6,196 nucleotides of DNA from Alphaproteobacteria bacterium. Its GTDB lineage: Bacteria > Pseudomonadota > Alphaproteobacteria > RF32 > CAG-239. A program made the position numbers and the translations under genes. Positions 1 through 6,196 of the stretch are shown here, piece by piece; position 1 is the stretch's first letter, and the number at the start of each line of letters is the position of its first letter. Below the pieces are notes generated by a model that searched no databases, was not told the DNA's origin, and saw only the letters and a program-made list of their open reading frames with translations. The stretch spans positions 1-6,196 of the forward strand of contig JAFTNB010000214.1 in NCBI GenBank assembly GCA_017452115.1. The letters are read 5' to 3'.

Positions 1-2256
1 CAATTGTCCTGAATATTTATTATTAAATTGTTGCAGCACTTCATGAACAATATTTCCATAATCTGCATTATCAGGTTCTTTATCCGGATTATCTAACGCA
101 TAAAGTTTCAAAATATATTTTGCAAAAACAGAATAAGGATCTCTAACCCACATCTCAATTGCACTTGCCGATAACTCACAAGGACGATGCTTCAATGGAG
201 GTCGTGGTTCCGGAGGTTGAGTTTTTTCAAACTCATTCGGCTTATCTAATTGTTTTGCCCATAAACGGTATACAGCATTTTCTAAATTATCCGGCTCAAT
301 TTTTAAGGCTTTTAACACTGTTTCCAAACGCAGCCACCACCGTGATTTCACCATAGGCGTTCCCTGCACTCTGGCAGCTCTGGTTAAATACACCTCTTCT
401 CCACACAAAAGTTGCATAAAATCAAAAGCCGTTACTCCAATAGCACGCTCCGGTAAAGGAAAACCAAAATCTTTTTTCATCGGACGGGACATCCAAGGAT
501 CCGCCGTAGTTGCTTGCGGCCAAATTCCTTCATTGACTTCACCGATAATTGTCACATCAAATTGATTAAATCTGGCTTCAATTGGTCCTAAAATTTTCAA
601 ACGCGGATGCATACCATATTTCGGACGAATATTTATTCCGGACATTAATACCTGTAATAATTCCTCATATTCTTGCGGATTTATTTTACCTAATATCTGA
701 GCCGACTCATATAAATCAGCAACAAACCTTGCGGCGGCTTCTCCATCTATACCACACCATAAAACTTGTGCTCCGGATTTATCATTACGCTTAGCCAGAA
801 GCTCTGCTGTTTTAATATGACATTCTAATAAATCTTTAAATTCAATCTCTGAATTATTCAAAAGTTCATTCAAAGGACCTATAGATTCATTTAATTTTTC
901 TGCAAATTCTTGTGCTTCAACATCTTCGCCTCGTTGGCGCCACACAATTTTATCTAAACGCCGCCCCAAATTACGAACAAGCGAATAATCTTCTCCCATA
1001 CATAATAAAGGATTTTTAATCAATGCCAACAAATCAACTTTTTGCAAATTTACTGCAGCTTTCAATATCTGCCGCAAAAATATACCAACAGGCATCAAAG
1101 ATAATGGTTTACCGGCAGAATCATCTACCAAAATATTCCATCTCTCCAATTCATTCGCCACTCTACGCGCTAAATTTCGATCTGAAGTTACTAATGCTGC
1201 AGTACGCCCTTCATCATCAATAACTTTACGCATAATCAACGCAATTGCTAATGCTTCTTCCCTAATATCAGCACAATTAATTAATTCAATTCCTCCCCAA
1301 GCTTGTGGAGAAAAGGTTTTTCCAGCCAAATCAAGCCATTTATCACTAACTTTTGCCGGACGCATAATTTCTGATACCAAAGCTTCAAGTTCTATATTAT
1401 AAGGAGGCACTAAATTTTGAATATCTTTACGTTCTATTTTCAAAAAATCAATTAATTCTTTAAGTTCATATTGCGGATGAGTTTCTGTTATTTCATTCCA
1501 ATCTTCATCACTCAAAAACTTATCAATTCCTGCTAAATACACCTCACCATGAGGCAGAGCCAGCACAGTTTTAACCAATTCTTTCATCGCCGGAAATGCT
1601 GCGGTTGTTCCTGCTATTACAATCCTTTGTTGTGGCTGATTACTTTTCCATATTTCACTTTGAATCTGTAGTAATTTATCTCGACGCTCACTTGTATCAA
1701 TCAGCTTTCGTTCATCCAAAATCATCGGCCAATGATGTGTAATAATTTCTAAAAAACGCAATGTTTCCTGCCAATGCGAAGCATAATCTTCAACCACCAA
1801 ATTTTTCAGATTATCAAAAGATAAGTGTTGGCTTTTTACCATATCAATCAAAGAAGACAATTCTTGTGCCAAATAACAAGCCTGACTAAGTGACATCTTT
1901 TTCATTCCAAAATCAGTCGGCTTTGCCATAATAATTCGTATAAATAACAACAAACGCTCTGTAGTTCCGATTGCCGGATACATTCCATCAAGCATTTTTC
2001 GAGCATCACCACCCGTTAAAAAAAGTTCATCTTCTTCAACTTCTCCTAACGGAATCATTCGCGGTAACAACATCGGTGTTAAACCACGTGCCCGCACAAA
2101 AGCCTCTTTCATAGTTCGTACTGCACGACGATTAGGTAACAAAAACATTACTTCAGAAAGAGCTGTCAAATCATTAGCATATTCCTGCAAAAAATGCTCA
2201 ACTAAAGTATCCGCAAATCCAAGAGACGACGATATATTCCATACATTATTTTTCAT
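1..2256 (-). CDS. addB: Double-strand break repair protein AddB, alphaproteobacterial type (3'-truncated by window edge)
   Basis: AddB is the second subunit of the AddAB helicase-nuclease, which resects broken DNA ends for RecA-dependent repair in the cytoplasm. The frame is open from ATG at 2256 to base 1, 752 codons without a stop. Alpha-type AddB is usually near 1000 residues, so about a quarter lies outside. Family landmarks are the N-terminal LLPNRRAVRTMKEAF (about 39-53), LPRMIPLGEVEEDEL (about 61-75), HPQYELK near 260, and the block from HPRLKILGPIEARF (about 550) through NEGIWPQ, DPWMSRPM and TRAARVQGTPMVKSRWWLRLE (ending about 640). The PD-(D/E)XK nuclease begins near 695 (LSASAIEMWVRDPY) and runs to GNIVHEVL, His738; its acidic and lysine residues are outside. 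WVRDPY replaces the CP(F/Y) seen in cysteine-bearing relatives, and no Walker A is visible at the N terminus; both fit the alpha type. Homology begins almost at residue 1, which supports this start. No Shine-Dalgarno precedes it. addA is expected downstream. Identification is firm. Confidence 0.95.
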   Translation of the reverse strand, partial: MKNNVWNISSSLGFADTLVEHFLQEYANDLTALSEVMFLLPNRRAVRTMKEAFVRARGLTPMLLPRMIPLGEVEEDELFLTGGDARKMLDGMYPAIGTTERLLLFIRIIMAKPTDFGMKKMSLSQACYLAQELSSLIDMVKSQHLSFDNLKNLVVEDYASHWQETLRFLEIITHHWPMILDERKLIDTSERRDKLLQIQSEIWKSNQPQQRIVIAGTTAAFPAMKELVKTVLALPHGEVYLAGIDKFLSDEDWNEITETHPQYELKELIDFLKIERKDIQNLVPPYNIELEALVSEIMRPAKVSDKWLDLAGKTFSPQAWGGIELINCADIREEALAIALIMRKVIDDEGRTAALVTSDRNLARRVANELERWNILVDDSAGKPLSLMPVGIFLRQILKAAVNLQKVDLLALIKNPLLCMGEDYSLVRNLGRRLDKIVWRQRGEDVEAQEFAEKLNESIGPLNELLNNSEIEFKDLLECHIKTAELLAKRNDKSGAQVLWCGIDGEAAARFVADLYESAQILGKINPQEYEELLQVLMSGINIRPKYGMHPRLKILGPIEARFNQFDVTIIGEVNEGIWPQATTADPWMSRPMKKDFGFPLPERAIGVTAFDFMQLLCGEEVYLTRAARVQGTPMVKSRWWLRLETVLKALKIEPDNLENAVYRLWAKQLDKPNEFEKTQPPEPRPPLKHRPCELSASAIEMWVRDPYSVFAKYILKLYALDNPDKEPDNADYGNIVHEVLQQFNNKYSGQL

Positions 2257-2291
2257 ATCGCAAGTGTAAAAACAAATTCATTTTCAGTCAA
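2257..2291 (-). promoter_or_regulatory. Candidate sigma-70 promoter of addB, implying a leaderless or near-leaderless mRNA
   Basis: On the minus strand, TTGACT (2291-2286) is followed after exactly 17 bases by TACACT (2268-2263). Only six bases separate the -10 box from the addB ATG at 2256, so transcription would begin at or next to the start codon. No purine-rich ribosome-binding site lies upstream of the ATG, which agrees with leaderless initiation. The boxes are seen directly; the start site is inferred. Confidence 0.55.
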
Positions 2292-2299
2292 GAGCTCTT
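2290..2299. repeat. Perfect 10-bp palindrome AAGAGCTCTT between divergent promoters
   Basis: AAGAGCTCTT reads identically on both strands and touches the -35 box of the addB promoter. It is followed by two copies of TTAATATT (2298-2305 and 2308-2315) set 10 bases, about one helical turn, apart. This could be an operator for a dimeric regulator, but short palindromes are common in AT-rich spacers, so function is unproven. Confidence 0.25.
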
Positions 2300-2313
2300 A
2301 ATATTTTTTAATA

Positions 2314-2342
2314 TTGAAACATTATCAAAAATATGATAAAAT
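2314..2342 (+). promoter_or_regulatory. Candidate sigma-70 promoter of the two-gene accessory unit
   Basis: TTGAAA (2314-2319) and TAAAAT (2337-2342) are separated by 17 bases, the ideal spacing. A start near 2349 would give a leader of about 22 bases before the ATG at 2371. It diverges from the addB promoter. In such AT-rich sequence chance matches are frequent, so confidence is moderate. Confidence 0.4.
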
Positions 2343-2370
2343 ATTAACCCTAACAAATGAGATTACAAAA

Positions 2371-2920
2371 ATGATTTTTTTAATGAAAGATGATGAAACA
2401 ATAAAAAAGCATATCGATTATATTGGAAAAAATAGATACTCCATTAACTCACCTCACTTTCTTACTAAAGAACAAGGCCAAAACGCAGAATATTACTTAT
2501 ATGCAGAAGAAGCCATTAAAAGAGGATTTAACACTTATTGGCTTAGCTTAGACACTATTGGAAACACTGATAATCCATCAGTTAATATTTTTTGGAAAAA
2601 AATTTTCTCATGGTCAAGTCAAAATGGTTGGAAAAACAAATGATGGCACCCCCAACCAAAAAGACCGACAAATTATAACATCATATATACCGACAAACAC
2701 AGAAATGGGACTATGTTTAGAAATAAAACAACATGTAGAAAACAAACTTAGAAAAAACCTAAATTTTTTCCGTTGCGATTTTTTTAAAGATAAATCACAA
2801 AAAATATCTATCCTCGAATTTGAAATGTTCAATCCTGGTTTCTTCTTTCACAAAAGAGAACGAGAAGAAAACTTAGCAATCGCAAAAAACTTTATAGATT
2901 CTATAACAAATAATAGGTAA
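2371..2920 (+). pseudogene. Unrecognised protein gene, interrupted by a frame 1 to frame 2 shift; first gene of the M14 unit
   Basis: I do not recognise this family. The first part is open in frame 1 from ATG 2371 (weak GAG at 2359-2361 upstream) to a TGA at 2641-2643, 90 codons. The rest is open in frame 2 from 2552 to the TAA at 2918-2920. Joined by one net extra base it would encode about 182 residues. The product has no signal peptide or membrane segment and is rich in Lys, Asn, Ile and Phe. The N half contains AEEAIKRGFNTYWLSLD, and the C half contains GLCLEIKQHV and ILEFEMFNPGFFFHKRE. The shift can lie anywhere in 2552-2640; the A7 run at 2596-2602 is the likeliest place. The stop is 5 bases before the M14 gene, so the two are co-transcribed. 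An alternative is two overlapping small genes, the second starting at ATG 2624. Decay, sequencing error and recoding cannot be separated here. Confidence 0.5.
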
Positions 2921-2925
2921 TAAAT

Positions 2926-3847
2926 ATGGAAATTTTATTAGAAAAAGAAAGCAACATTACTAAACATGGTTTTTTTTGCAAAATCCAAAATGGAACAGAT
3001 CATATTATAATCAAAAACGCATATCAGTCCAATTATGCAAAAGGTTGGAAAGATTATGCTCCTTTTCAAAGTATTGACGGTATTACATGGGAAAGAACCC
3101 CGCCAGGTAATTTTAACGGAAAAGAATTTTCTTTTTTCATAAAAAAAGATGCTAATTACGTTTGTTGGTTTCCTCCATACCAAATAAATAAAATCCAAGA
3201 AATGAATTCCTTTTGCAATAAACATAATGAAAATATGATTGTAATAGGTAATTTGAATCATCCTAAAATAATACTTTTATCCGGCCAACACCCGGGAGAA
3301 AGTATGGGGCTTTATTTTATTGAAGGAGTGATAAATACAATAAACGAAGGGAACAATATTAGATAAATTTTCTTTTATAATTTTTCCAACAATAAATTTA
3401 GAAGGAATAAAAGCCCAAAACCACAGACTAACACCCAAAGGAATAGATTTAAATAGAAGTTGGAATAAAAACTGTCCCGAATTAAATCCCATAAAAGACG
3501 AAATAAAAAAACTAAATAATATATACGCTATAATAGATATTCATGGAGATGAAGTATCTCAAAAGGATTACATTATATATAATAAATACTTTAAAAACAC
3601 AAAATTATCCAAAGCAATACAAGAAAACAAATTCGAGATATTGAAAAAACAATGCTTTATCAAAAAATTTATAAAAAATCTTATAAGGAACAAAAAAATC
3701 ATCACATTACAAGGTAAAACAGCAAGAGATTTCTTTGAAAAAAAAGGTATAACATCTGTTACTATGGAACTATCAGCCAAAAATAACACCCCAGAAACAT
3801 GTATAAACAAAGGAAAAAAATTAATTCAATCTTTAGATAGAAACTAG
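2926..3847 (+). pseudogene. M14 zinc carboxypeptidase, cytosolic carboxypeptidase (CCP) type, frameshifted
   Basis: M14 CCP-type enzymes are zinc exopeptidases that remove C-terminal residues from peptides or proteins; eukaryotic members deglutamylate tubulin, while bacterial substrates are mostly unknown. Frame 1 runs from ATG 2926 (AGG at 2915-2917 suits as ribosome-binding site) to TAA 3364-3366. Frame 2 carries on from 3344 to TAG 3845-3847. Joined, they give about 306 residues. An N-terminal beta domain ends in YVCWFPPY (about 78-85). Next comes zinc motif SGQHPGES with His122 and Glu125, still in frame 1. In frame 2 follow INLEG then NHR (165-167), the substrate-binding DLNRSW (174-179), DIHGDE with the third zinc ligand His206, and VTMEL with the catalytic Glu281. 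All expected catalytic residues are present but split between frames, so neither half alone could work. NLEG stands where NPDG is usual. Bacterial relatives are often near 375 residues, so this one is compact. No signal peptide is seen, so the product would be cytoplasmic. Family assignment is firm; whether the break is real is not. Confidence 0.82.
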
Positions 3848-3875
3848 GTTTCTTATATAAAACAAAGAAACCTAG
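3844..3875. terminator. Stem-loop between convergent genes, probable bidirectional terminator
   Basis: CTAGGTTTCTT (3844-3854) pairs perfectly with AAGAAACCTAG (3865-3875) over 11 bp around a 10-base loop. It overlaps the TAG stop of the M14 gene and lies 6 bases beyond the stop of the opposing 117-codon gene. The tails on both sides are A/T-rich but lack a clean U run, so termination may be only partial. Confidence 0.65.
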
Positions 3876-3881
3876 CTTAAT

Positions 3882-4235
3882 TTACAATGCAACTATACCT
3901 ATAAAATATATTTCAGACATACCGCAAGAAAAAATTATAAACTTTTTTCCATGCATAGATTCGGCAACAAAAAAATCTCTCTTCCCTAGATTATGCTCAC
4001 CAATTTTAATCACTTTCTGTCGCATATCATCAAAACAAAGATGAAAACCATACTTCAAAAGTCCTTTAATAACATCTGCATTAAAAGGCAATTCTTTTCC
4101 GGTTTCATCATTTGGAGCAATTCGCAACCAAACATTACAACTTTTCATATGGTCATAACACAAAGAACCATATCTCACACAATCCATCACATCAGAAGGA
4201 ATGGGAGTTCTAAAAATATCCTTTAAATTTTCCAT
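3882..4235 (-). CDS. Hypothetical protein, 117 residues, five cysteines
   Basis: I do not recognise this protein. ATG 4235 to TAA 3884-3882 gives 117 residues with cysteines at 19, 26, 33, 67 and 104. There is no N-terminal signal. The C terminus is hydrophobic (KKFIIFSCGMSEIYFIGIVAL, about 97-117) but holds polar residues, and reads more like buried beta strands than a membrane anchor. The middle (VWLRIAPNDETGKELPF, about 35-51, then VIKGLLKYGFHLCFDD) looks like a small folded domain. The cysteines do not form CxxC pairs, so a zinc knuckle is not supported. There is no Shine-Dalgarno; the 15 bases before the ATG are almost all A/T. It lies 59 bases after rdgB on the same strand and could be transcribed with it, but its low GC resembles the M14 unit it converges on. 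A real gene is likely because the frame is clean and ends at a stem-loop. Confidence 0.6.
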   Translation of the reverse strand: MENLKDIFRTPIPSDVMDCVRYGSLCYDHMKSCNVWLRIAPNDETGKELPFNADVIKGLLKYGFHLCFDDMRQKVIKIGEHNLGKRDFFVAESMHGKKFIIFSCGMSEIYFIGIVAL

Positions 4236-4253
4236 AAATATATAGTTTAATAA

Positions 4254-4287
4254 TTTACATAATTTTAATTTTGAAACTTTTACATAA
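4254..4287. repeat. Direct repeat of TTTACATAA, two copies 25 bases apart
   Basis: TTTACATAA occurs at 4254-4262 and again at 4279-4287 in the 59-base gap between rdgB and the 117-codon gene. On the coding strand of that gene the copies read TTATGTAAA. They may be paired regulator sites or chance in an AT-rich spacer. Confidence 0.25.
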
Positions 4288-4294
4288 CAGGACT

Positions 4295-4888
4295 TTATAA
4301 ACTTGTCAAATACTCCATTAACTTAGCAAATGCTCGTCCGCGATGCGACACAAGAGCTTTTTCTTCTGCAGAAAAATGTCCAAATGTTTTATCATAACCA
4401 TCCGGAATAAATACCGGATCATAACCAAAACCACCGCTACCACTTTTTTCTATAGCAATCTGCCCTTCAACTCTACCCTCAAAAACTTTACAATCTTCAT
4501 TAGGCATTGCCAAAGACATCACACAAGCAAAATATGCACCTCTATCTGTTGAACCGCTTTCTGCAATTTCCTTAAGCAATAAATCCATTCCTTTATCAAA
4601 ATCCCGATTCGGAGCATAACGAGCCGAATATACCCCCGGACGTCCGTTCAATGCATTAACACATAATCCGGAATCATCTGCCAAGCAAGGTAAACCGCTG
4701 GCTTTTGCCAAAGTAATCGCTTTTAAACGTGAATTTTCCTCAAAAGTTGTTCCCGTTTCTTCAACATCCGGCAAATTCAATTCTGCCGCCGAACAAAACT
4801 CAATTTCAAAAGGAGCAAGCATTTCTCTGATTTCAGCAATTTTTCCTTTGTTGTGTGAAGCAATAACTAACTTATTAAATTTTTTCAT
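4295..4888 (-). CDS. rdgB: RdgB/HAM1 family dITP/XTP pyrophosphatase
   Basis: RdgB hydrolyses non-canonical purine triphosphates (dITP, ITP, XTP) to the monophosphate and pyrophosphate, keeping deaminated bases out of DNA and RNA. It is cytoplasmic, normally a dimer, and needs Mg2+. The 197-residue product matches the usual family length. Family motifs are all present: the substrate-binding ASHNKGKIAEI at 10-20, the acidic metal/catalytic segment LADDSGL at 69-75 followed by NGRPGVYSARYA (81-92), GGFGYDPVF at 152-160, and the base-recognising SHRGRAF at 181-187. Its ATG overlaps the last base of the rph stop in TAATG, so translation is probably coupled to rph; GAGAAAAG just upstream is a modest ribosome-binding site. 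The rph-rdgB order is common in bacteria. Nothing is missing and identification is secure. Confidence 0.97.
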   Translation of the reverse strand: MKKFNKLVIASHNKGKIAEIREMLAPFEIEFCSAAELNLPDVEETGTTFEENSRLKAITLAKASGLPCLADDSGLCVNALNGRPGVYSARYAPNRDFDKGMDLLLKEIAESGSTDRGAYFACVMSLAMPNEDCKVFEGRVEGQIAIEKSGSGGFGYDPVFIPDGYDKTFGHFSAEEKALVSHRGRAFAKLMEYLTSL

Positions 4889-5601
4889 TACGCTTTTCTC
4901 AATGCTTCTTTTTGTTTAATAATCAATTCAGCAATACCTTTTTTTGCCAAAGAATATAGTTTAGCGAAATCATCATCACCAAATGGATTTTCTTCAGCTG
5001 TTCCTTGAATTTCCACAATTTTTCCGCTTTCGGTTAATACAAAATTCATATCAGCCTGCGCATTAGAATCCTCAATATAATCAACATCAAGCACCGGCGT
5101 TCCATTATGTATTGCACAAGACACCGCAGCCACAGCTTCTTTAATCGGGTTAACCGGTAATTTTCCCTCTTTTTGTAATTTTGTAATTGCTTGTACTAAC
5201 GCAATATAACCACCGGTAATTGAAGCTGTACGAGTACCGCCATCTGCCTGAATTACGTCACAATCAATACAAATTGAAATATCTTTCATAGCTTCCAAAT
5301 CGACCACTGCACGCAAAGCACGTCCGATTAAACGTTGAATTTCCTGCGTTCTTCCCGAAGGTTTAGATGTTTCTCTGGCTACGCGCGTTTGTGTAGAACG
5401 TGGCAGCATACCATATTCAGCAGTAATCCATCCTTTGTTTTGTCCCTTTAACCATGCCGGAACTTTATCTTGCACACTTGCCGTACATACCACATGAGTA
5501 TTGCCGCACTTAATCAAGCAAGAACCCTCGGCATATGGATTAAAATTCGGAATTATTTCAATTTTACGCAGTTCATCTGCTTTTCTTTTAGAACTTCTCA
5601 T
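4888..5601 (-). CDS. rph: Ribonuclease PH
   Basis: RNase PH is a phosphorolytic 3'-to-5' exoribonuclease that trims tRNA precursors and other structured RNA, releasing nucleoside diphosphates; it works as a hexamer. Starting at ATG 5601 the product has 237 residues, the family norm, and begins [12 protein letters not shown] like known members. AGAAGA (5613-5608) lies 6 bases upstream. An in-frame ATG at 5664 would add 21 hydrophobic and basic residues without family counterpart and would run through the likely promoter, so it is not chosen. Landmarks are [13 protein letters not shown] (58-70), [12 protein letters not shown] with the phosphate-binding Arg84 (83-94), [18 protein letters not shown] (114-131, Arg124), the acidic active-site stretch [13 protein letters not shown] (174-186, Asp178 and Asp184), and [11 protein letters not shown] (197-207). 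It overlaps rdgB by one base. All catalytic residues are present. Confidence 0.97.
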   Translation of the reverse strand: MRSSKRKADELRKIEIIPNFNPYAEGSCLIKCGNTHVVCTASVQDKVPAWLKGQNKGWITAEYGMLPRSTQTRVARETSKPSGRTQEIQRLIGRALRAVVDLEAMKDISICIDCDVIQADGGTRTASITGGYIALVQAITKLQKEGKLPVNPIKEAVAAVSCAIHNGTPVLDVDYIEDSNAQADMNFVLTESGKIVEIQGTAEENPFGDDDFAKLYSLAKKGIAELIIKQKEALRKA

Positions 5602-5603
5602 GT

Positions 5604-5643
5604 CGTATCTTCTGCTAATTGTTAAATCTAAACGAAAGATACG
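5604..5643. repeat. 8-bp inverted repeat spanning the rph -10 box and ribosome-binding site
   Basis: CGTATCTT (5604-5611) and AAGATACG (5636-5643) are perfect inverted copies separated by 24 bases. On the minus strand the upstream arm contains the whole -10 box TATCTT, and the downstream arm overlaps the AGAAGA ribosome-binding site. It may act as an RNA hairpin in read-through transcripts or as a DNA dyad, or it may be chance. Confidence 0.35.
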
Positions 5644-5664
5644 CCAAAAGAAAGCATCAATCAA
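5636..5664 (-). promoter_or_regulatory. Candidate sigma-70 promoter of rph-rdgB
   Basis: On the minus strand TTGATT (5664-5659) and TATCTT (5641-5636) are 17 bases apart. A start near 5629 gives a leader of about 28 bases that includes the AGAAGA ribosome-binding site. It begins just after the glgA stop, so rph-rdgB can be expressed separately from glgA. Confidence 0.5.
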
Positions 5665-5676
5665 GCATAATTTTTT

Positions 5677-6196
5677 TTATAAATGTCCGGTTGTCAACAA
5701 TTTATAATATAAATGAATACCACTGTTTTCTACATCCCAGCTAAAATCCTTACGCATTGCGGATTCTGCCATTTTCTGCAGCTTTTGAGAATTATTTTCA
5801 AACACATCCAAGGCCTTAACCAAAACTTCGGCATAAGCATTAGTGTTATTTTTCAGCCGTTTTCCGTCTTTTTCACTACCATAAATCTGGATTGTATTTC
5901 CAAAGAATACCGATGTTCTAAAACCATCGACACCATCATCTATCGTATCCACCAAACCGCCGGTAGACATTGCAACCGGTAAACTGCCTTTCGCCATAGC
6001 TTCCATTTGAGTCAAACCGCAAGGTTCAAAACGGCAAGGCATCATATAAAAATCACTGGCTAATTGAATAGCATAAGCAAATTCATCTTTATAACCTCGA
6101 AATACAAAAATACGTTTTGCCGCCTGGAGATTAAGTTCTGCAACTTTATCTTTCAGTTTCATCAAATAATCAAAACATTTCATATCACCAGCTCCG
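5677..6196 (-). CDS. glgA: Glycogen/starch synthase, C-terminal part (5'-truncated by window edge)
   Basis: GlgA transfers glucose from ADP-glucose to growing alpha-1,4-glucan chains (family GT5, cytoplasmic). Only the last 172 or so residues are visible. The reading frame continues past the ATG at 6183 to the window end as GAGD, matching the family's G-x-G-D segment before the second Rossmann domain, so that ATG is internal. Within the fragment, FRGYKDEFAYAIQLASDFYMMPCRFEPCGLTQ (about 32-63) is the nucleotide-sugar site and is followed by GSLPVAMSTGGLVDTIDDG (about 70-88). Glu57 of FEPCG and Glu65 of QMEAM form a complete E-x7-E pair, where E. coli GlgA has Tyr at the second place. The C terminus has the usual FSWD near 145-155 and ends at TAA 5679-5677. 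No clear terminator follows, so read-through into rph is possible. Identification as a GT5 glucan synthase is strong; the donor sugar is inferred from the family. Confidence 0.9.
   Translation of the reverse strand, partial: GAGDMKCFDYLMKLKDKVAELNLQAAKRIFVFRGYKDEFAYAIQLASDFYMMPCRFEPCGLTQMEAMAKGSLPVAMSTGGLVDTIDDGVDGFRTSVFFGNTIQIYGSEKDGKRLKNNTNAYAEVLVKALDVFENNSQKLQKMAESAMRKDFSWDVENSGIHLYYKLLTTGHL

Noticed and set aside
2314..2370. Upstream TTG start that would lengthen the unrecognised protein by 19 residues
   Set aside because: The TTG is part of the candidate -35 box and the stretch includes the -10 box; ATG 2371 is a better start.
2371..2920. Resemblance of the joined protein to ATP-grasp ligases (an A-x-x-R-G helix start near the N terminus and EFEMFNPG near the C terminus)
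   Set aside because: At about 182 residues it lacks room for the central ATP-binding domain and shows no lysine/glycine loop in the right place; the match is too thin to name a function.
3349..3366. Programmed +1 frameshift at the M14 junction
   Set aside because: There is no CTT-TGA-like or A/T heptamer slip site at the junction and no evident stimulatory hairpin; a simple extra G explains it better. It is kept only as an outside possibility.
2611..3492. Minus-strand open frames opposite the M14 unit and plus-strand ones opposite addB, rdgB, rph and glgA
   Set aside because: They are shadows in other frames with no family motifs, and lie opposite better-supported genes.
3641..3847. A stand-alone 68-codon gene
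   Set aside because: It is the in-frame tail of the M14 catalytic domain, with VTMEL carrying the catalytic Glu; the frame is open far upstream of 3641.
5602..5664. N-terminal extension of RNase PH from ATG 5664
   Set aside because: Family members begin at the MRxSxR segment, the proper ribosome-binding site precedes 5601, and the extension covers the promoter.
5671..5700. Rho-independent terminator after glgA
   Set aside because: On the coding (minus) strand the homopolymer is an A run, not a U run, and no GC-rich stem precedes it.

Overview
The window looks like a piece of an AT-rich alphaproteobacterial chromosome. Two things point there. The long minus-strand gene at the left edge reads as AddB of the alphaproteobacterial type, recognisable throughout its visible 752 codons. 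The right half carries an rph-rdgB pair of ordinary bacterial form. Low GC together with a glycogen synthase would suit an uncultured, possibly host- or gut-associated alphaproteobacterium; that lifestyle is inference.

Layout. Positions 1-2256 (minus) hold addB, cut by the window edge inside its C-terminal nuclease domain. Positions 2257-2370 are a divergent promoter region. Positions 2371-3847 (plus) hold a two-gene unit: an unrecognised ORF and, 5 bases later, an M14 zinc carboxypeptidase of the cytosolic carboxypeptidase (CCP) type. Both are interrupted by a shift from frame 1 to frame 2, so neither can be read through as written. A stem-loop at 3844-3875 separates this unit from a convergent 117-codon orphan gene (3882-4235, minus). 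Then come rdgB (4295-4888), rph (4888-5601) and the C-terminal part of glgA (5677-6196), all on the minus strand.

How the parts work together. addB belongs to recombinational double-strand break repair, with its partner addA expected beyond the left edge. rph and rdgB are housekeeping genes (RNA 3'-end trimming and nucleotide-pool sanitation) and are translationally coupled through TAATG. rph has its own candidate promoter after glgA. The stretch from about 2290 to 4290 is visibly richer in A+T and in AGA/ATA codons than its flanks, and has no housekeeping gene. It looks like an accessory insertion whose two plus-strand genes are decaying, carry sequence errors, or (less likely) use frameshifting.

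The most notable observations are the broken M14 gene with its catalytic motifs split across two frames, the same polarity of shift in its neighbour, a probable leaderless addB transcript, and a dyad that may mask the rph ribosome-binding site on read-through RNA. I see no tRNA, rRNA, CRISPR array, insertion sequence or attachment site. No stretch over 300 bases lacks a gene.
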